Positions 57,501-62,856 of a DNA stretch of 64,000 nt are shown piece after piece. Numbering within the stretch: the first letter of the stretch is position 1; each line of letters opens with the position of its first letter. This DNA is from Plutella xylostella (lineage: Eukaryota > Arthropoda > Insecta > Lepidoptera > Plutellidae): contig NC_063998.1 of the NCBI RefSeq assembly GCF_932276165.1, positions 9,622,501-9,686,500 of the forward strand. Direction: 5' to 3'. The notes below the pieces were generated by a model, which saw only the letters and a list, made by a program, of their open reading frames with translations, was not told the DNA's origin and searched no databases. The position numbers were made by a program, and so were the translations under genes.

Positions 57501-58934
57501 TCCAAAAACAACGGCGTTTTTTATGGTCTTTGTTTAAAAGTGAAATTAATGTACGGTGGCCTGCGCCTAAAAGTATACAGGCGGAGAATGTACTTACTTA
57601 TAGTTACCGACCTATTCGGTTAAGAATAAGTATTGAATTTAAATGTACCTAAAGTTATAATACAGGTGAATCATCTCTCTCCATCACGACTCATGGCATG
57701 TGATTGGCTGTCTCCAACACTGCAACTATTTTCAGAAGTATCCGACATCGACACACAAAACCTGTATCAACCTACCTAGGTATCTGAATAATGGACAAAA
57801 ATATATATTCTGCCAGTTTCCAAGCCTGTGAAAATCTAACCAACGAAAAGACAGTGATTGCTGATTTTTGATAAAGGTTATTTTCGTTAATTAAAGTCTT
57901 TGTATGGTAACAAGGTTGGAAGAGTCTCAATGTCATAACTTATCTAGGTACTTACATAGGTATTTTACAATAATAAGAAAGCGATCTTCGATCAATTCCT
58001 TGATCACGTTATACACAAGAATTTGTACTTAGGTACACTTTTTTTCGTTACGAATAAGGCCTCGTCCTCTCATTCTACAAACGTTGAGTTGACTTTGAGT
58101 GCTTTCTACCCCAGAACCCATGCCATCTCAAAAACGTATTTTAATAAGAAATTACAACATATAATAAGCAAGCACTACACGTCTCACTCAAGGGCTATAT
58201 ATTATATCCTCCTATCCTCTGTCACCGTGGGAGTTCATGCATGGTACATAGGTATAATATAGGTACATACATAAGTTATCGTTATTTACAAGGGAAGTGG
58301 GAACCACTTACAAAATTGGCGTAGTGAGTTATGTTGCGGACCTATTTTTTGCACTCGTTATGGCTACGTTGATTTAGTATTCTATTGTACGATGTGTAGG
58401 TACTCGATGACTACATAATTGATGCCTACATGAATATACTGAGACTTATTACTGGCAGTTTAAGGTTAATTATTAGTTGAAAGGGATATAAATTTTAGGA
58501 GCCAAGCTCACGTCCACTCCTAAACTAAAGTGGCGAAAACGTAAACTACGACTTTCGTTACGAACATTAATTTTTAACATTAATTAGCTACGACTGAAAA
58601 ACGAGGTGTATGTAACATAGTGAATAAATTGTTTTAAATGTTTTTTTTAAATGGTAAATTATTAACATGACTTTTACGTATTGCTCAGATGTAAAAAAGA
58701 GACCTGAATCCTTTGACCGAAATAGTAAAAGTAGAAAAAATATCATCTTTAACGCCTAGCCGTGCCACCAGCAAAATAACCCTGAAAGTTTCAATCACTA
58801 ACCTGATACTTCTTGATGGAGTCCAACTGTTCTTTAGTAGGTTCAAGCGTGGGAGGCCGCGGGGGTGCGTCGCGGGGTCCATCGCGCGGGGGGACGGCCG
58901 GCGCGGGCGTCGGCTTCGCTGTCCCATTTACCAC
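30906..58934 (-). CDS. sdt: stardust / PALS1 (MPP5) MAGUK polarity scaffold, multi-exon gene
   Basis: Membrane-associated guanylate kinase that binds the Crumbs tail (PDZ-SH3-GK), Patj (L27N) and Lin-7 (L27C) at the apical junction of epithelia; these partners are known for the family. Spliced exons: 58803-58934 or 47748-47819 (alternative 5' exons), then 43658-43847, 35507-35730, 34214-34384, 33758-33869, 33426-33523, 32918-33125, 32482-32614, 32022-32185, 31701-31865, 31441-31572, 31180-31361 and 30906-31088. All phases match. From the ATG at 47819 the product is 677 aa: Par-6-binding-type region about 10-75, L27N about 88-162, L27C about 163-219, PDZ about 245-324, SH3 about 337-405, HOOK about 405-460, GK about 470-677. 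Diagnostic strings are GGAAEKSGLLHEGDE (PDZ), DPNWWQAFREGEED (SH3) and EPQWVPAHWL at the C-terminus. The GK P-loop reads GPPNIGRHE without the catalytic lysine, so it is a scaffold and not an enzyme. Introns are short over the 3' half and very long (7.9 and about 15 kb) at the 5' end. The true 5' end may lie beyond 58,934. Confidence 0.95.
31180..31361 (-). CDS. sdt: sdt exon: GK-like domain, ends at a GC donor
   Basis: Acceptor TTCATTACAG|GT. It encodes GTSLEAIREVVNSGKICVLN, then LKILRNSDLKPYTVFVAPPS and a short charged end (RNAEAFK). The donor is AAG|GCAAGT, a GC-AG intron. The frame supports this, because only this cut joins AFK to EEELKEII in phase 0; the nearest GT, four bases on, would shift the frame. 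Confidence 0.93.
31441..31572 (-). CDS. sdt: sdt exon: GK-like domain, GMP-binding part
   Basis: Acceptor TTTTTACAG|AC, donor TATG|GTATGT. It encodes HTSRPRKDHEVPGQDYHFIS followed by RTQFEADILNRKFVEHGEYE and KAYYG. It aligns without gaps to the PALS1 GK domain. Confidence 0.95.
31701..31865 (-). CDS. sdt: sdt exon: start of guanylate kinase-like domain
   Basis: Acceptor TATTTCAG|AA, donor CCTC|GTGAGT. It encodes EYEQEEILTYEEVALYYPR, then RPIVLIGPPNIGRHELRQR and NERFAAAVP. The P-loop position has arginine and histidine where active guanylate kinases have GKST, so nucleotide phosphorylation is not expected. Confidence 0.95.
32022..32185 (-). CDS. sdt: sdt exon: HOOK region
   Basis: Acceptor ACCCACAG|A, donor GACG|GTAAGC; one base, 54 codons, one base. 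It encodes RESMKLTLAGEVAARDKPRK, LLCAKKPPRKKRGKK and a tyrosine/serine-rich tail. The basic HOOK segment between SH3 and GK is typical of MAGUKs. Confidence 0.92.
32482..32614 (-). CDS. sdt: sdt exon: SH3 domain
   Basis: Acceptor CTCCTCAG|GC, donor CACCA|GTGAGT. It encodes GISFQKGDVLHVISREDPN followed by WWQAFREGEEDQTLAGLIP, the MAGUK SH3 core with its WW pair. It leaves two bases that combine with the next exon to give Q in FQHQRESM. Confidence 0.95.
32918..33125 (-). CDS. sdt: sdt exon: end of PDZ and start of SH3
   Basis: Acceptor CCCTCCAG|CTA, donor CTTG|GTGAGT. It encodes LLEVNGVGMRGKSVHEVCQV and the last PDZ strand (GTLTVLLAP), then a proline-rich linker (RAAPPRPPPPN) and the start of SH3, VRAHFDYDPEDD...IPCRELG. 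The linker is richer in proline than that of vertebrate PALS1. Confidence 0.95.
33426..33523 (-). CDS. sdt: sdt exon: PDZ core
   Basis: Acceptor GTTGCAG|GT, donor GATGAG|GTATGT. It encodes ATVRNEGEAVIIGRIVRGG followed by AAEKSGLLHEGDE, almost the same as PALS1. This is the strongest single piece of evidence for a Stardust identity over other MPP-family MAGUKs. The PDZ domain recognises the C-terminus of Crumbs (family knowledge). Confidence 0.96.
33758..33869 (-). CDS. sdt: sdt exon: linker and start of PDZ
   Basis: Acceptor ATATTACAG|ACT, donor CTTG|GTGAGC; 37 codons plus one base. It encodes a polar linker and then SEHIKIIKIDKTNEPLG, the first PDZ strand leading into the carboxylate-binding loop. 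The loop glycine codon is split across the intron to 33,523. Confidence 0.93.
34214..34384 (-). CDS. sdt: sdt exon: L27C domain (Lin-7-binding)
   Basis: Acceptor TTCTTCCCCAG|TGC, donor CATAAG|GTGAGG; phase 0 at both ends, 57 codons. It encodes CMDVLGIHTASGG, then ELLSLLGGLELESLIQAHDQ, aligning with the second L27 domain of PALS1, which pairs with Lin-7/Veli. Because it is phase 0, it can accept either the true L27N exon or the duplicated copy at 34,701. Confidence 0.93.
34556..34630. repeat. degenerate end of the GACA-repeat element in an sdt intron
   Basis: TTATCCCGGAGTGCTAGCTA and TTTTATCCCAGAATTCCCAT match one end of the family; the rest is missing. Confidence 0.45.
34701..34868 (-). CDS. 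sdt: duplicated partial L27N exon of sdt, candidate alternative first exon
   Basis: The 3' two-thirds of the L27N exon is repeated here with only a handful of differences over about 128 bases, including the same donor (AAAGAT|GTGAGT). The 5' part and its acceptor are missing and a one-base deletion shifts the frame relative to the parent. However, an ATG at 34,868 in good context (ACAATGG) opens a 56-codon frame that enters the correct L27N frame after the deletion and reaches the donor in phase 0. It could therefore be a first exon spliced to 34,384. Equally it could be a non-functional pseudo-exon or an assembly artefact. No expression evidence is available. Confidence 0.4.
34937..35470. 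repeat. diverged tandem array (about four units) between the two L27N exon copies
   Basis: Units start at about 34,937, 35,112, 35,210 and 35,328. Each has CTTTTTATAGCCATTCGCGA, TATCG-TTTATCTAC-TCGATAA and GCCATGCAGC-GTGACAGATTCC; the longer units also have AAACGCG-TT...CGCTTTTCCTATA. Unit length is about 100-170 bp. The CGCTTTTCCTATAA end also sits next to the duplicated exon, so exon and array were probably duplicated together. Confidence 0.8.
35507..35730 (-). CDS. sdt: sdt exon: L27N domain (Patj-binding)
   Basis: Acceptor CTTCCACAG|ACT, donor AAAGAT|GTGAGT. It completes the codon begun at 43,658 (D of IIDYQEV) and ends in phase 0. It encodes 75 residues starting DYQEVSAALTRVQKALSS and ending THRATDRLKD, aligning with the first L27 domain of PALS1. 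The composition is unusually alanine-rich (ALATRAAALTAARHKRP) and GC-rich compared with the surrounding DNA. A partial second copy lies at 34,701-34,868. Confidence 0.93.
35731..36666. other. sdt intron, no repeat recognised
   Basis: First part of the 7.9-kb intron between the L27N exon and the exon at 43,658. No coding segment or clear element. Confidence 0.4.
36667..36854 (-). mobile_element. reversed second-family SINE, interrupted by a MITE
   Basis: GGGGGTGTCAGTACCTGCAC to CACCGTAAGAGCGATGGTA is the reverse complement of the 17,149 SINE body. The match breaks at the MITE (36,855-37,057) and only CTGTACATAA-like sequence follows. Confidence 0.75.
36855..37057. mobile_element. 203-bp MITE with 35-bp TIRs inside a SINE
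   Basis: TGTACGGTGGCCTGCGCCTA... at 36,855 is inverted at the right end (GCGCAGGCCACCGTACA). The core is not coding. A solo TIR of the same family is at 57,550-57,584. Confidence 0.88.
37745..37891. mobile_element. 147-bp foldback element, nearly a perfect hairpin
   Basis: Almost the whole element is one inverted repeat: CCCCCTTATTCATAGAAAAG on the left returns inverted as CTTTTCTATGAATAAGGGGG, through a shared AACTAATAAACTGTTTTGTC. TAA borders both sides (37,742-37,744 and 37,892-37,894), a Harbinger-type 3-bp duplication. Confidence 0.88.
38291..38510 (+). pseudogene. Harbinger transposase C-terminal remnant
   Basis: One frame reads SQEAFNRAQNPTRITID, a TGA stop, then VLKRRFPYLQWSYGMQLKLQ and KVDKVIM; after a frameshift it continues LHNMALELDD. 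The order R-A-x-x-x-T-R, (W/L)KRRFP-L, K-V-x-x-I and LHN-A is that of the Harbinger (DDE_Tnp_4-type) transposase end. The stop and frameshift show it is dead. Confidence 0.8.
38788..38960 (-). pseudogene. LINE ORF2 C-terminal fragment
   Basis: The minus strand reads HTWRRTVDGELRAQGLSWTE, then ARAVAEDRTAWRTLVKTLCT and a stop at 38,788. WRR-x(4)-E...G-x-x-W-x-E-A...A-x-DR-x-x-WR-x-x-V-x-x-LC is the usual end of non-LTR retrotransposon proteins. The upstream part (to about 39,100) is degenerate. It lies within the Harbinger element and so is younger. Confidence 0.8.
39747..40329. other. sdt intron, no gene recognised
   Basis: Includes a GC-richer patch at about 39,900-39,970 (ATATCGAGCCCGGGACGCCG) without an open frame or splice sites. 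Confidence 0.4.
40330..40724. mobile_element. MITE (GGGTCACTC/GAGTAACCC ends) split by a SINE
   Basis: The outer parts match 42,254-42,387 (AAGACTCTATCTCG, GTTTTTCG, AGAGTAACCC). The SINE at 40,431-40,684 is inserted after GACAGC. Confidence 0.8.
40431..40684 (+). mobile_element. tRNA-derived SINE with ATT-repeat tail
   Basis: A-box TGGCGTAGTGGTTAGTGGCC, B-box GGTTCGATTCC, body CTGTCCGACACCCATACATA, tail (ATT)n. Same subfamily as 16,535. Confidence 0.88.
42254..42387. mobile_element. MITE (GGGTCACTC/GAGTAACCC ends), uninterrupted copy
   Basis: 134 bp with short TIRs GGGTCACTC...GAGTAACCC. It shows the empty-site arrangement of the copy at 40,330. Confidence 0.75.
42745..42992. mobile_element. 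TACAGGGTGTTGCAAAA-ended element with an inner insertion
   Basis: TACAGGGTGTTGCAAAAAGC at the left, ACCCTTTTTGAAAACACCTG at the right. A poly(T)-ended segment (ACCGACTTCAAAAAAAGGAG..., about 42,891-42,950) common in Lepidoptera sits in the middle. Confidence 0.65.
43521..43622. mobile_element. 102-bp MITE next to an sdt splice donor
   Basis: TAGCACGGGGCGCAAGAC is inverted at the right end (GTCTTGCGCCCCGTTCTA, one mismatch). GGCC borders both sides. The core (TCGCACTCGCTCTCGAAGCC) is shared, inverted, with 59,217-59,335. The right end is about 36 bases from the exon at 43,658. Confidence 0.85.
43658..43847 (-). CDS. sdt: sdt exon: conserved N-terminal region (Par-6-binding type)
   Basis: Acceptor TTCCTCAG|GAG, donor ATCG|GTAAGT; starts in phase 0 and leaves one base. 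It encodes 63 residues beginning EQLRQRKEAEERIAAQNEF, then SLRGSNKLQALE and FVNDAYEEDG. These match the two evolutionarily conserved blocks of Stardust/PALS1 that contact the Par-6 PDZ domain (family knowledge). A MITE ends only about 36 bases past the donor, inside the intron. Confidence 0.92.
43848..46939. other. sdt intron, no gene recognised
   Basis: AT-rich. A GCTACG-rich patch at about 46,265-46,345 resembles the one at 22,743. No exon supported. Confidence 0.45.
46940..47101. mobile_element. MITE-like element with TAAGGG/CCCTAA ends
   Basis: TAAGGGTGTCCACACATA pairs imperfectly with TTATGTGTAAGCTCCCTAA. The core has GTCGCGTCGCGTCG and GCGACTTTTGCGACG. Confidence 0.55.
47358..47500. 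mobile_element. LINE 3'-region fragment
   Basis: CATCATCATCAGCCTATAGC then CCACTGCTGGACGTAGGCCT, a widespread insect retrotransposon segment, followed by GCGATCTTTAGCTTTCCGCA and GGGCGTCCCACACTACG. Confidence 0.65.
47748..47819 (-). CDS. sdt: sdt alternative first coding exon B (MVSSSPRQ..., ends in PERIKAYS)
   Basis: This 24-codon exon begins with an ATG at 47,819 and ends at a strong donor TCT|GTGAGT in phase 0. It encodes a serine/proline/glutamine start followed by RDIDPERIKAYS. It splices in frame to EQLRQRKE of the exon at 43,847, where PERIKAYS-EQLRQRKE parallels the conserved helix upstream of L27N in PALS1. No good pyrimidine tract or acceptor precedes the ATG, and a TCAGT initiator-like motif lies about 50 bases upstream, so I read this as the first exon of an isoform with its own promoter. 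It is an alternative to the exon at 58,803-58,934. Confidence 0.65.
48758..48871 (-). CDS. orphan first coding exon, 38 codons, product unrecognised
   Basis: An ATG at 48,871 with A at -3 (GAAATGACG) opens 38 codons, MTKVFETLNACLDTTKCCFS then VDRLKQFCLCRGLQGVNE, and ends at a donor GAG|GTAACA in phase 0. GC content rises towards the donor, as in real exons here. An upstream in-frame ATG at 48,931 is also possible. Phase 0 would let it join the sdt exon at 43,847, so it may be another sdt 5' exon, or it may start an unidentified minus-strand gene. I do not recognise the protein. Confidence 0.35.
49136..54195. other. sdt intron or intergenic, no gene recognised
   Basis: AT-rich. 50,035-50,125 is a degenerate end of the GACA-repeat element. 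A GC-richer stretch at 52,960-53,150 looks promoter-like (CAAGATGGCCGCGACAGCG on the minus strand) but opens only a 12-codon frame. Short frames at 50,075-50,629 have no recognised domain. Confidence 0.4.
54245..54457. mobile_element. nested MITE with ACTTATCTGTTCCG TIRs
   Basis: AGTGCGACATACTTATCTGT at the left pairs with ACAGATAAGTTTGTGGCACT at the right (about 80 percent), and TA flanks both ends. Confidence 0.75.
54510..54554. repeat. (GGC)n microsatellite, about 14 units
   Basis: Uninterrupted GGC triplets in otherwise AT-rich DNA, within the MITE at 54,196. Not in a reading frame of any recognised gene. Confidence 0.95.
54653..56309. other. no gene; GC-rich promoter-like patch at 55,265-55,375
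   Basis: The patch (GCGATCGCGCGCTACGTCTC, and a repeated AGCCAACAGCCAACAGCGGA) is a small GC island in AT-rich DNA. A 102-codon minus-strand frame (MADSRRNSVAILSAVGCWLT) starts there but shows no known domain. It could be an alternative sdt promoter. Confidence 0.35.
56576..56786. mobile_element. GACA-repeat element, near-complete, well preserved
   Basis: Starts ACTAGCTGTTCCCGCGCGCT, contains ACAGACAGACAGACAGACAC, ends ATATTAGTTAGGATTAGGA. Confidence 0.8.
57074..57186. mobile_element. 113-bp foldback element
   Basis: GCCTCGAGTGCGAGTTTTTT...CACCTATCGAG pairs with CTCGATAGGTG...AAACTCGCACTCGAGGC; arms are about 49 bases with a core of about 15. Confidence 0.85.
57550..57584. repeat. solo TIR of the MITE family at 36,855
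   Basis: Matches the 35-base end TGTACGGTGGCCTGCGCCTA... with no partner end nearby. Confidence 0.75.
57585..58802. other. sequence left of sdt exon A, no gene recognised
   Basis: AT-rich intron sequence with no supported exon or element. Confidence 0.4.
58803..58934 (-). CDS. sdt: sdt 5' coding exon A (proline-rich, ends in KEQLDSIKKYQ)
   Basis: This 44-codon exon starts and ends in phase 0. It has a donor CAG|GTTAGT and a tandem acceptor CAGCAG (NAGNAG), so an extra glutamine codon could be included if the upstream AG at 58,938 is used. It encodes a proline/alanine-rich stretch followed by PTKEQLDSIKKYQ, which reads in frame into EQLRQRKE of the next exon. The frame was chosen because only it joins in phase and continues the charged helix. 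No start codon precedes it in this frame within the exon, so an upstream exon should exist, to the right of this point or outside the window. Assignment to sdt rests on phase and on similarity to the Stardust N-terminus. Confidence 0.75.
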
Positions 58935-59216
58935 CTGCTGTCAGAGCGAGACGGGTGATTAGATGTGCTCATTCGAAGTTTGGCTCTCGGACGCTGCGGT
59001 TGTGTGTGAGCCGACAGACGCGATTCTTCAACAACGGCTGTTATTTTTTTATAGATGTAATTAGTTAGCTGATGTTTGAAAGTGTAATAAAATTATTTAT
59101 TTACCTACTTAATCATTATATCGGAATTGCCTTATTTCATTGTTGTAGATTTGCGTCTATGGTGCGTTGCAATAAGGGGGGTTGCAGCTATGGAGAGCCT
59201 CTACCTACTGAAGGGC

Positions 59217-59335
59217 TAGTACGGGTCGCATTTAAGACGTGACAAGAGTTTTGCATCGCGCTCACTCACATCACGCAGCCTCAAGAGCGAGCGCGACGGA
59301 GAAATCTTGTCACGTCTTAATAGCGCCCTGTGCTA
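59217..59335. mobile_element. 119-bp MITE, sibling of 43,521-43,622
   Basis: TAGTACGGGTCGCATTTAAG ... pairs with CTTAATAGCGCCCTGTGCTA; about 26 of 31 terminal bases match. The core CGCGCTCACTCACATCACGC is the inverted core of the other copy. Confidence 0.8.
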
Positions 59336-60489
59336 CATGGCATGGTAATCATTGCCAATGTATATTTTTTATTAATATATGTAAAACATAGCCTTAAAAG
59401 CGGTACAGACCAGAACTGGATGAGATTTAATTTAGAATCAAAGAAAAACTTTACTTTGCTTTATAGCCCATAAACTCTGGAAAGTTTAGAATGATGTACT
59501 TATAGAACTTTATGATAAATCGGAGTGAGGGCAGGACAGGCCATAAATCGTATCTCCGTGCGCCGGCAGAAACTTTAAATAACTAGCGGCTTTTAAAACT
59601 CTTCTATATAACGCATTGGGTTATTGATTTTCTTATTTATGCAGGTCGGAATTTTCTCCGTAACCTGCATTATTTGATATAAAAAACTTTAATATACTCT
59701 CTACCCGCACACAATTAATCATATTTACACAATTATAATTTTAAAATGACCCCCCGATTCACCTATTTCATTTTACTTTACCACTTACTTAATTCTTCAT
59801 CTGTATAGGTACAGGCTGTTGCTATAAAAACCGAAAGGGGTGACTAAATGTGTCATTCTAAACAACATTTTGTGATCTCCTTTCGTCTTGCTACACCACT
59901 TAGAAAAATCTTGTAAATTTAAATCCATTGATTTTCTTAGTTCTTTGTTAGACACGGAAACATCTTTTTCACACACACACACACTCCATATTAATTAATT
60001 TAGAAATTGTACTTATGCAGATCATGATAACATTAGAATTAAAGATTACTTAGTGTTGTTATTTCTTTTTGCTGTTGTTTGACTAAGCTTTAATTACCCT
60101 CTTGTCATGTAGTGTAATTCTGATCCCAAGCACATAGCGTAGGGCATGCAGGAGGGTGATTAAATGATTAGTACCTATACCTATTTACCTATTCTGGTGA
60201 TTGTACCTACCTATATTTAACCATTAAATTGTATTGCTTAACTTTACGTGTTGATAACTTTATGTAAGTAAGTACCTAATTAAGTTAGTTATTTAGATAC
60301 TGCTTTCCTTACCTATGATAAAATAAATACCTACTTTCTAAGTGTGTGCTTAAGATGTCCGTAGGGTGGCGTCGAAAGCCATAATACAGGGTTTACCTAG
60401 TTTGGTTTTCGATGTGTATTGTGTTAGGTTAACATTTATGCTCACACTAGTATAGTTGTACCTACTTTAAAATTGACGTTGTATACCTA

Positions 60490-60545
60490 CTACCGATGTT
60501 TGTAAATGAATAAAGATATTTCTATTTCTATTTCTATTTCTATAT
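60490..60545 (+). mobile_element. retrotransposon 3' tail with (TTTCTA)n repeat
   Basis: AATGAATAAAGATATTTCTA followed by repeated TTTCTA units: a polyadenylation signal and tandem tail typical of lepidopteran LINE 3' ends. The body is not recognised. Confidence 0.55.
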
Positions 60546-60700
60546 TAATCATTAAAATAGTACCTACTTATGACCATAATTAAACCATGATCAAAATTTA
60601 AGGGAAGCACGTGCCTGTTTTTGAGTATAAAAAATATAAGTCGTGCTTTTTATTCTAATTTAAATCTCATACATTAGGTATTTACCCTCTTTCTTTAATA

Positions 60701-60915
60701 TTATAAGGTGGTTCTTACACAGCCTCGCATCACTCTGCATATTGCGTAAATGCAAGTCCGAACGTTACAAACTTGAAAACAGTAACTCCGTTTGCACAAA
60801 AAACATGCACCGTCCAAATACACTGAACCAAAATCATTGCTGACAACACATTTTCGTGCGTTCATAGTGTTCATACAATTTATGCAACAGTCAGCGTGAT
60901 GTGGGACAGTGTAAA
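60701..60915 (-). CDS. cysteine-rich minus-strand ORF segment, uncertain
   Basis: The frame carries about eleven cysteines in roughly 65 residues (CCINCMNTMNARKC, then VYLDGACFLCKRSYC, then CNVRTC and C-R-V-M-R-G-C) and ends in TAA at 60,701. The upstream part of the open frame runs into a MITE at about 61,016 and is not credible. The spacing only loosely resembles small secreted inhibitor domains of the Kazal type. No signal peptide or clear acceptor was seen. It may be chance. Confidence 0.12.
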
Positions 60916-61015
60916 AACTAATCATATTTAAGAGCGGCACCTGACTAATACTCCTAATGGATGATTTCCAAAATTTGTTCGTCACTGTTGGAAACGGCGC
61001 GGCGTACATTTTATT

Positions 61016-61125
61016 AAAGCTGCGTACAGACCGGCCAAAAGAACGCCAACGAACGGGTATGGTTGACCTTCGTTGCTGCAATCTGCCCTGTATTAAGTAT
61101 GTATGATAAATATCCATCGTTGGGC
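61016..61125. mobile_element. truncated reversed copy of the 19,934 MITE family
   Basis: AAAGCTGCGTACAGACCGGC, then GAACGCCAACGAACG and GTTGCTGCAATCTGCCCTGT. The distal TIR is missing. Confidence 0.75.
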
Positions 61126-62684
61126 GTGGATTAATCCATTTGGAGTGTTCGTCAGGTTATATGATTTATAATTGTCATAATGAACCAAAACTCTTTTAAT
61201 TATCCTCTGATCGCTAAATCTTATACTAAATGATAATTTTAATGTTGTGGTCCATTAAAAAAACTATTGGATAAAACTTAATAAAAACACGTATAAAGCC
61301 ATTCTTAAATTAATAATACCTGAAATAGAGCAAGTTGGTTAGTAAACTAACTAAAACATTTTAAAGTATAGGTATACTTATACGAAAAGTAAAATTACAG
61401 TCAACATGAAAAGAATAATATCGTAATTAAGTATGATCATCGTCAGAGGTCTGTTCATGAATTATTATATTTTTCATAAACTATACGCATAATAAGGTGA
61501 ACTTCCATACAATTTTACACAAAAGTGATATGGCCATGTATGTGACATTGTAGCCGAATTGTAAGGCACCAATTTAAAAAAAAAAAACTACTTATATCAG
61601 AACGTAAAATTATATTTATACTTGATCGGGTAGTTTTAGATTTGACATTGCTCATAGTTATTTAATTAAATTTTATTTGTGCTTTCAAAAATCACACGGT
61701 GTATTGTATGAAAGTAGCAACTGCTTATCCGTACAACTGGCTATTACAGATTGGTATAATTGCTTTTCAAGTTGACTCTGTCTGTATCGATAGATTCGGT
61801 AGGTAGATACATAAAATACTTCTTATAAATACATTTGATTCACAATAATTTAATATATTTCCCAAGTCATGCATATAATTTTATAATAATTCATATTGTT
61901 TATCATTATGATCAATACATAGCCGAAATGGTTGGTCATAGTAACTATTAGGTCATCATAATAAAAAGCCACAATTGTGCTGAAATTGCAATACAAAATG
62001 GTAAACAATAACAATTCCTGGACCAAGGTTCAATTATTAATTTAAACTTACTAAGCACTTAATTAAATAGTAAACTTATATTATAACCTAAGTGATAGCC
62101 TTAACAATGAGTCGTTCATAGCTAAAGTATTAGCTTTCCAGCGTTATTTTATGAAATCGATAGGTAACTTTTACTTAAATTACCTTAAACAGAGCTCCTA
62201 CTTAGTTTTTATTACTTAATACAACATGTCACGGTATATAAAGCAAAGTGGCAATTTGTTAGTCCATAAATTCATAAAGTGAAAATTATTATCACAAAAA
62301 TTTACTTAACCCCTGTGGACCGAGAGAACAAAGTTGGGGCTGAAAATTAAGCGAGTATTTTTAATTGTGCCCCAAACGACATTTACTTAGACCATAACTA
62401 CCCCCGCGGGAACTGGTGAGCTGAACAAAGTTACATTAAATATGAAAGAGTTAAAAATATTGGGATTTAGATGGTATTTTATTGAATTATGTTAAGTTCC
62501 TTAACACTCATCCTCTGGTGGACCGCCCTGATTCAAGCGGCCGAATTTATTCTGCCAATTTTCACGTTCCTAAGCAAATCATAGGCACTTGTACCTATGT
62601 GTCAGTAACTTGAGACACTGAAACTTTGCCTTGGGCCATCTCTCTTTGCCATGCAGAGACTGCATTATATTTAAGTATCTAGAT
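61126..62684. other. no gene recognised
   Basis: Very AT-rich; no exon with supporting splice sites and no clear element. Confidence 0.4.
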
Positions 62685-62856
62685 GTGCTAAATCTAGATA
62701 TGCAGGTTTCCTCACGATGTTTTCCTTCACCGTAAGAGCGATGGTATACATTGTGCTTAAGTTAAAAGAACTCATTGGAACATGTCAGCGCCGGGATTCG
62801 AACTAGCATCTATTGCGTGAGAAGCGGGCGCTTACCCGACTGAGCTATCACCGCTC
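62685..62856 (-). mobile_element. second-family SINE, reversed, truncated
   Basis: The reverse complement begins GCGGTGATAGCTCAGTCGGG and contains TTCGAATCCCGGCGCTGACA; it ends in the body near ATCTAGATTTAGCACATCTA, without the tail. Confidence 0.85.
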
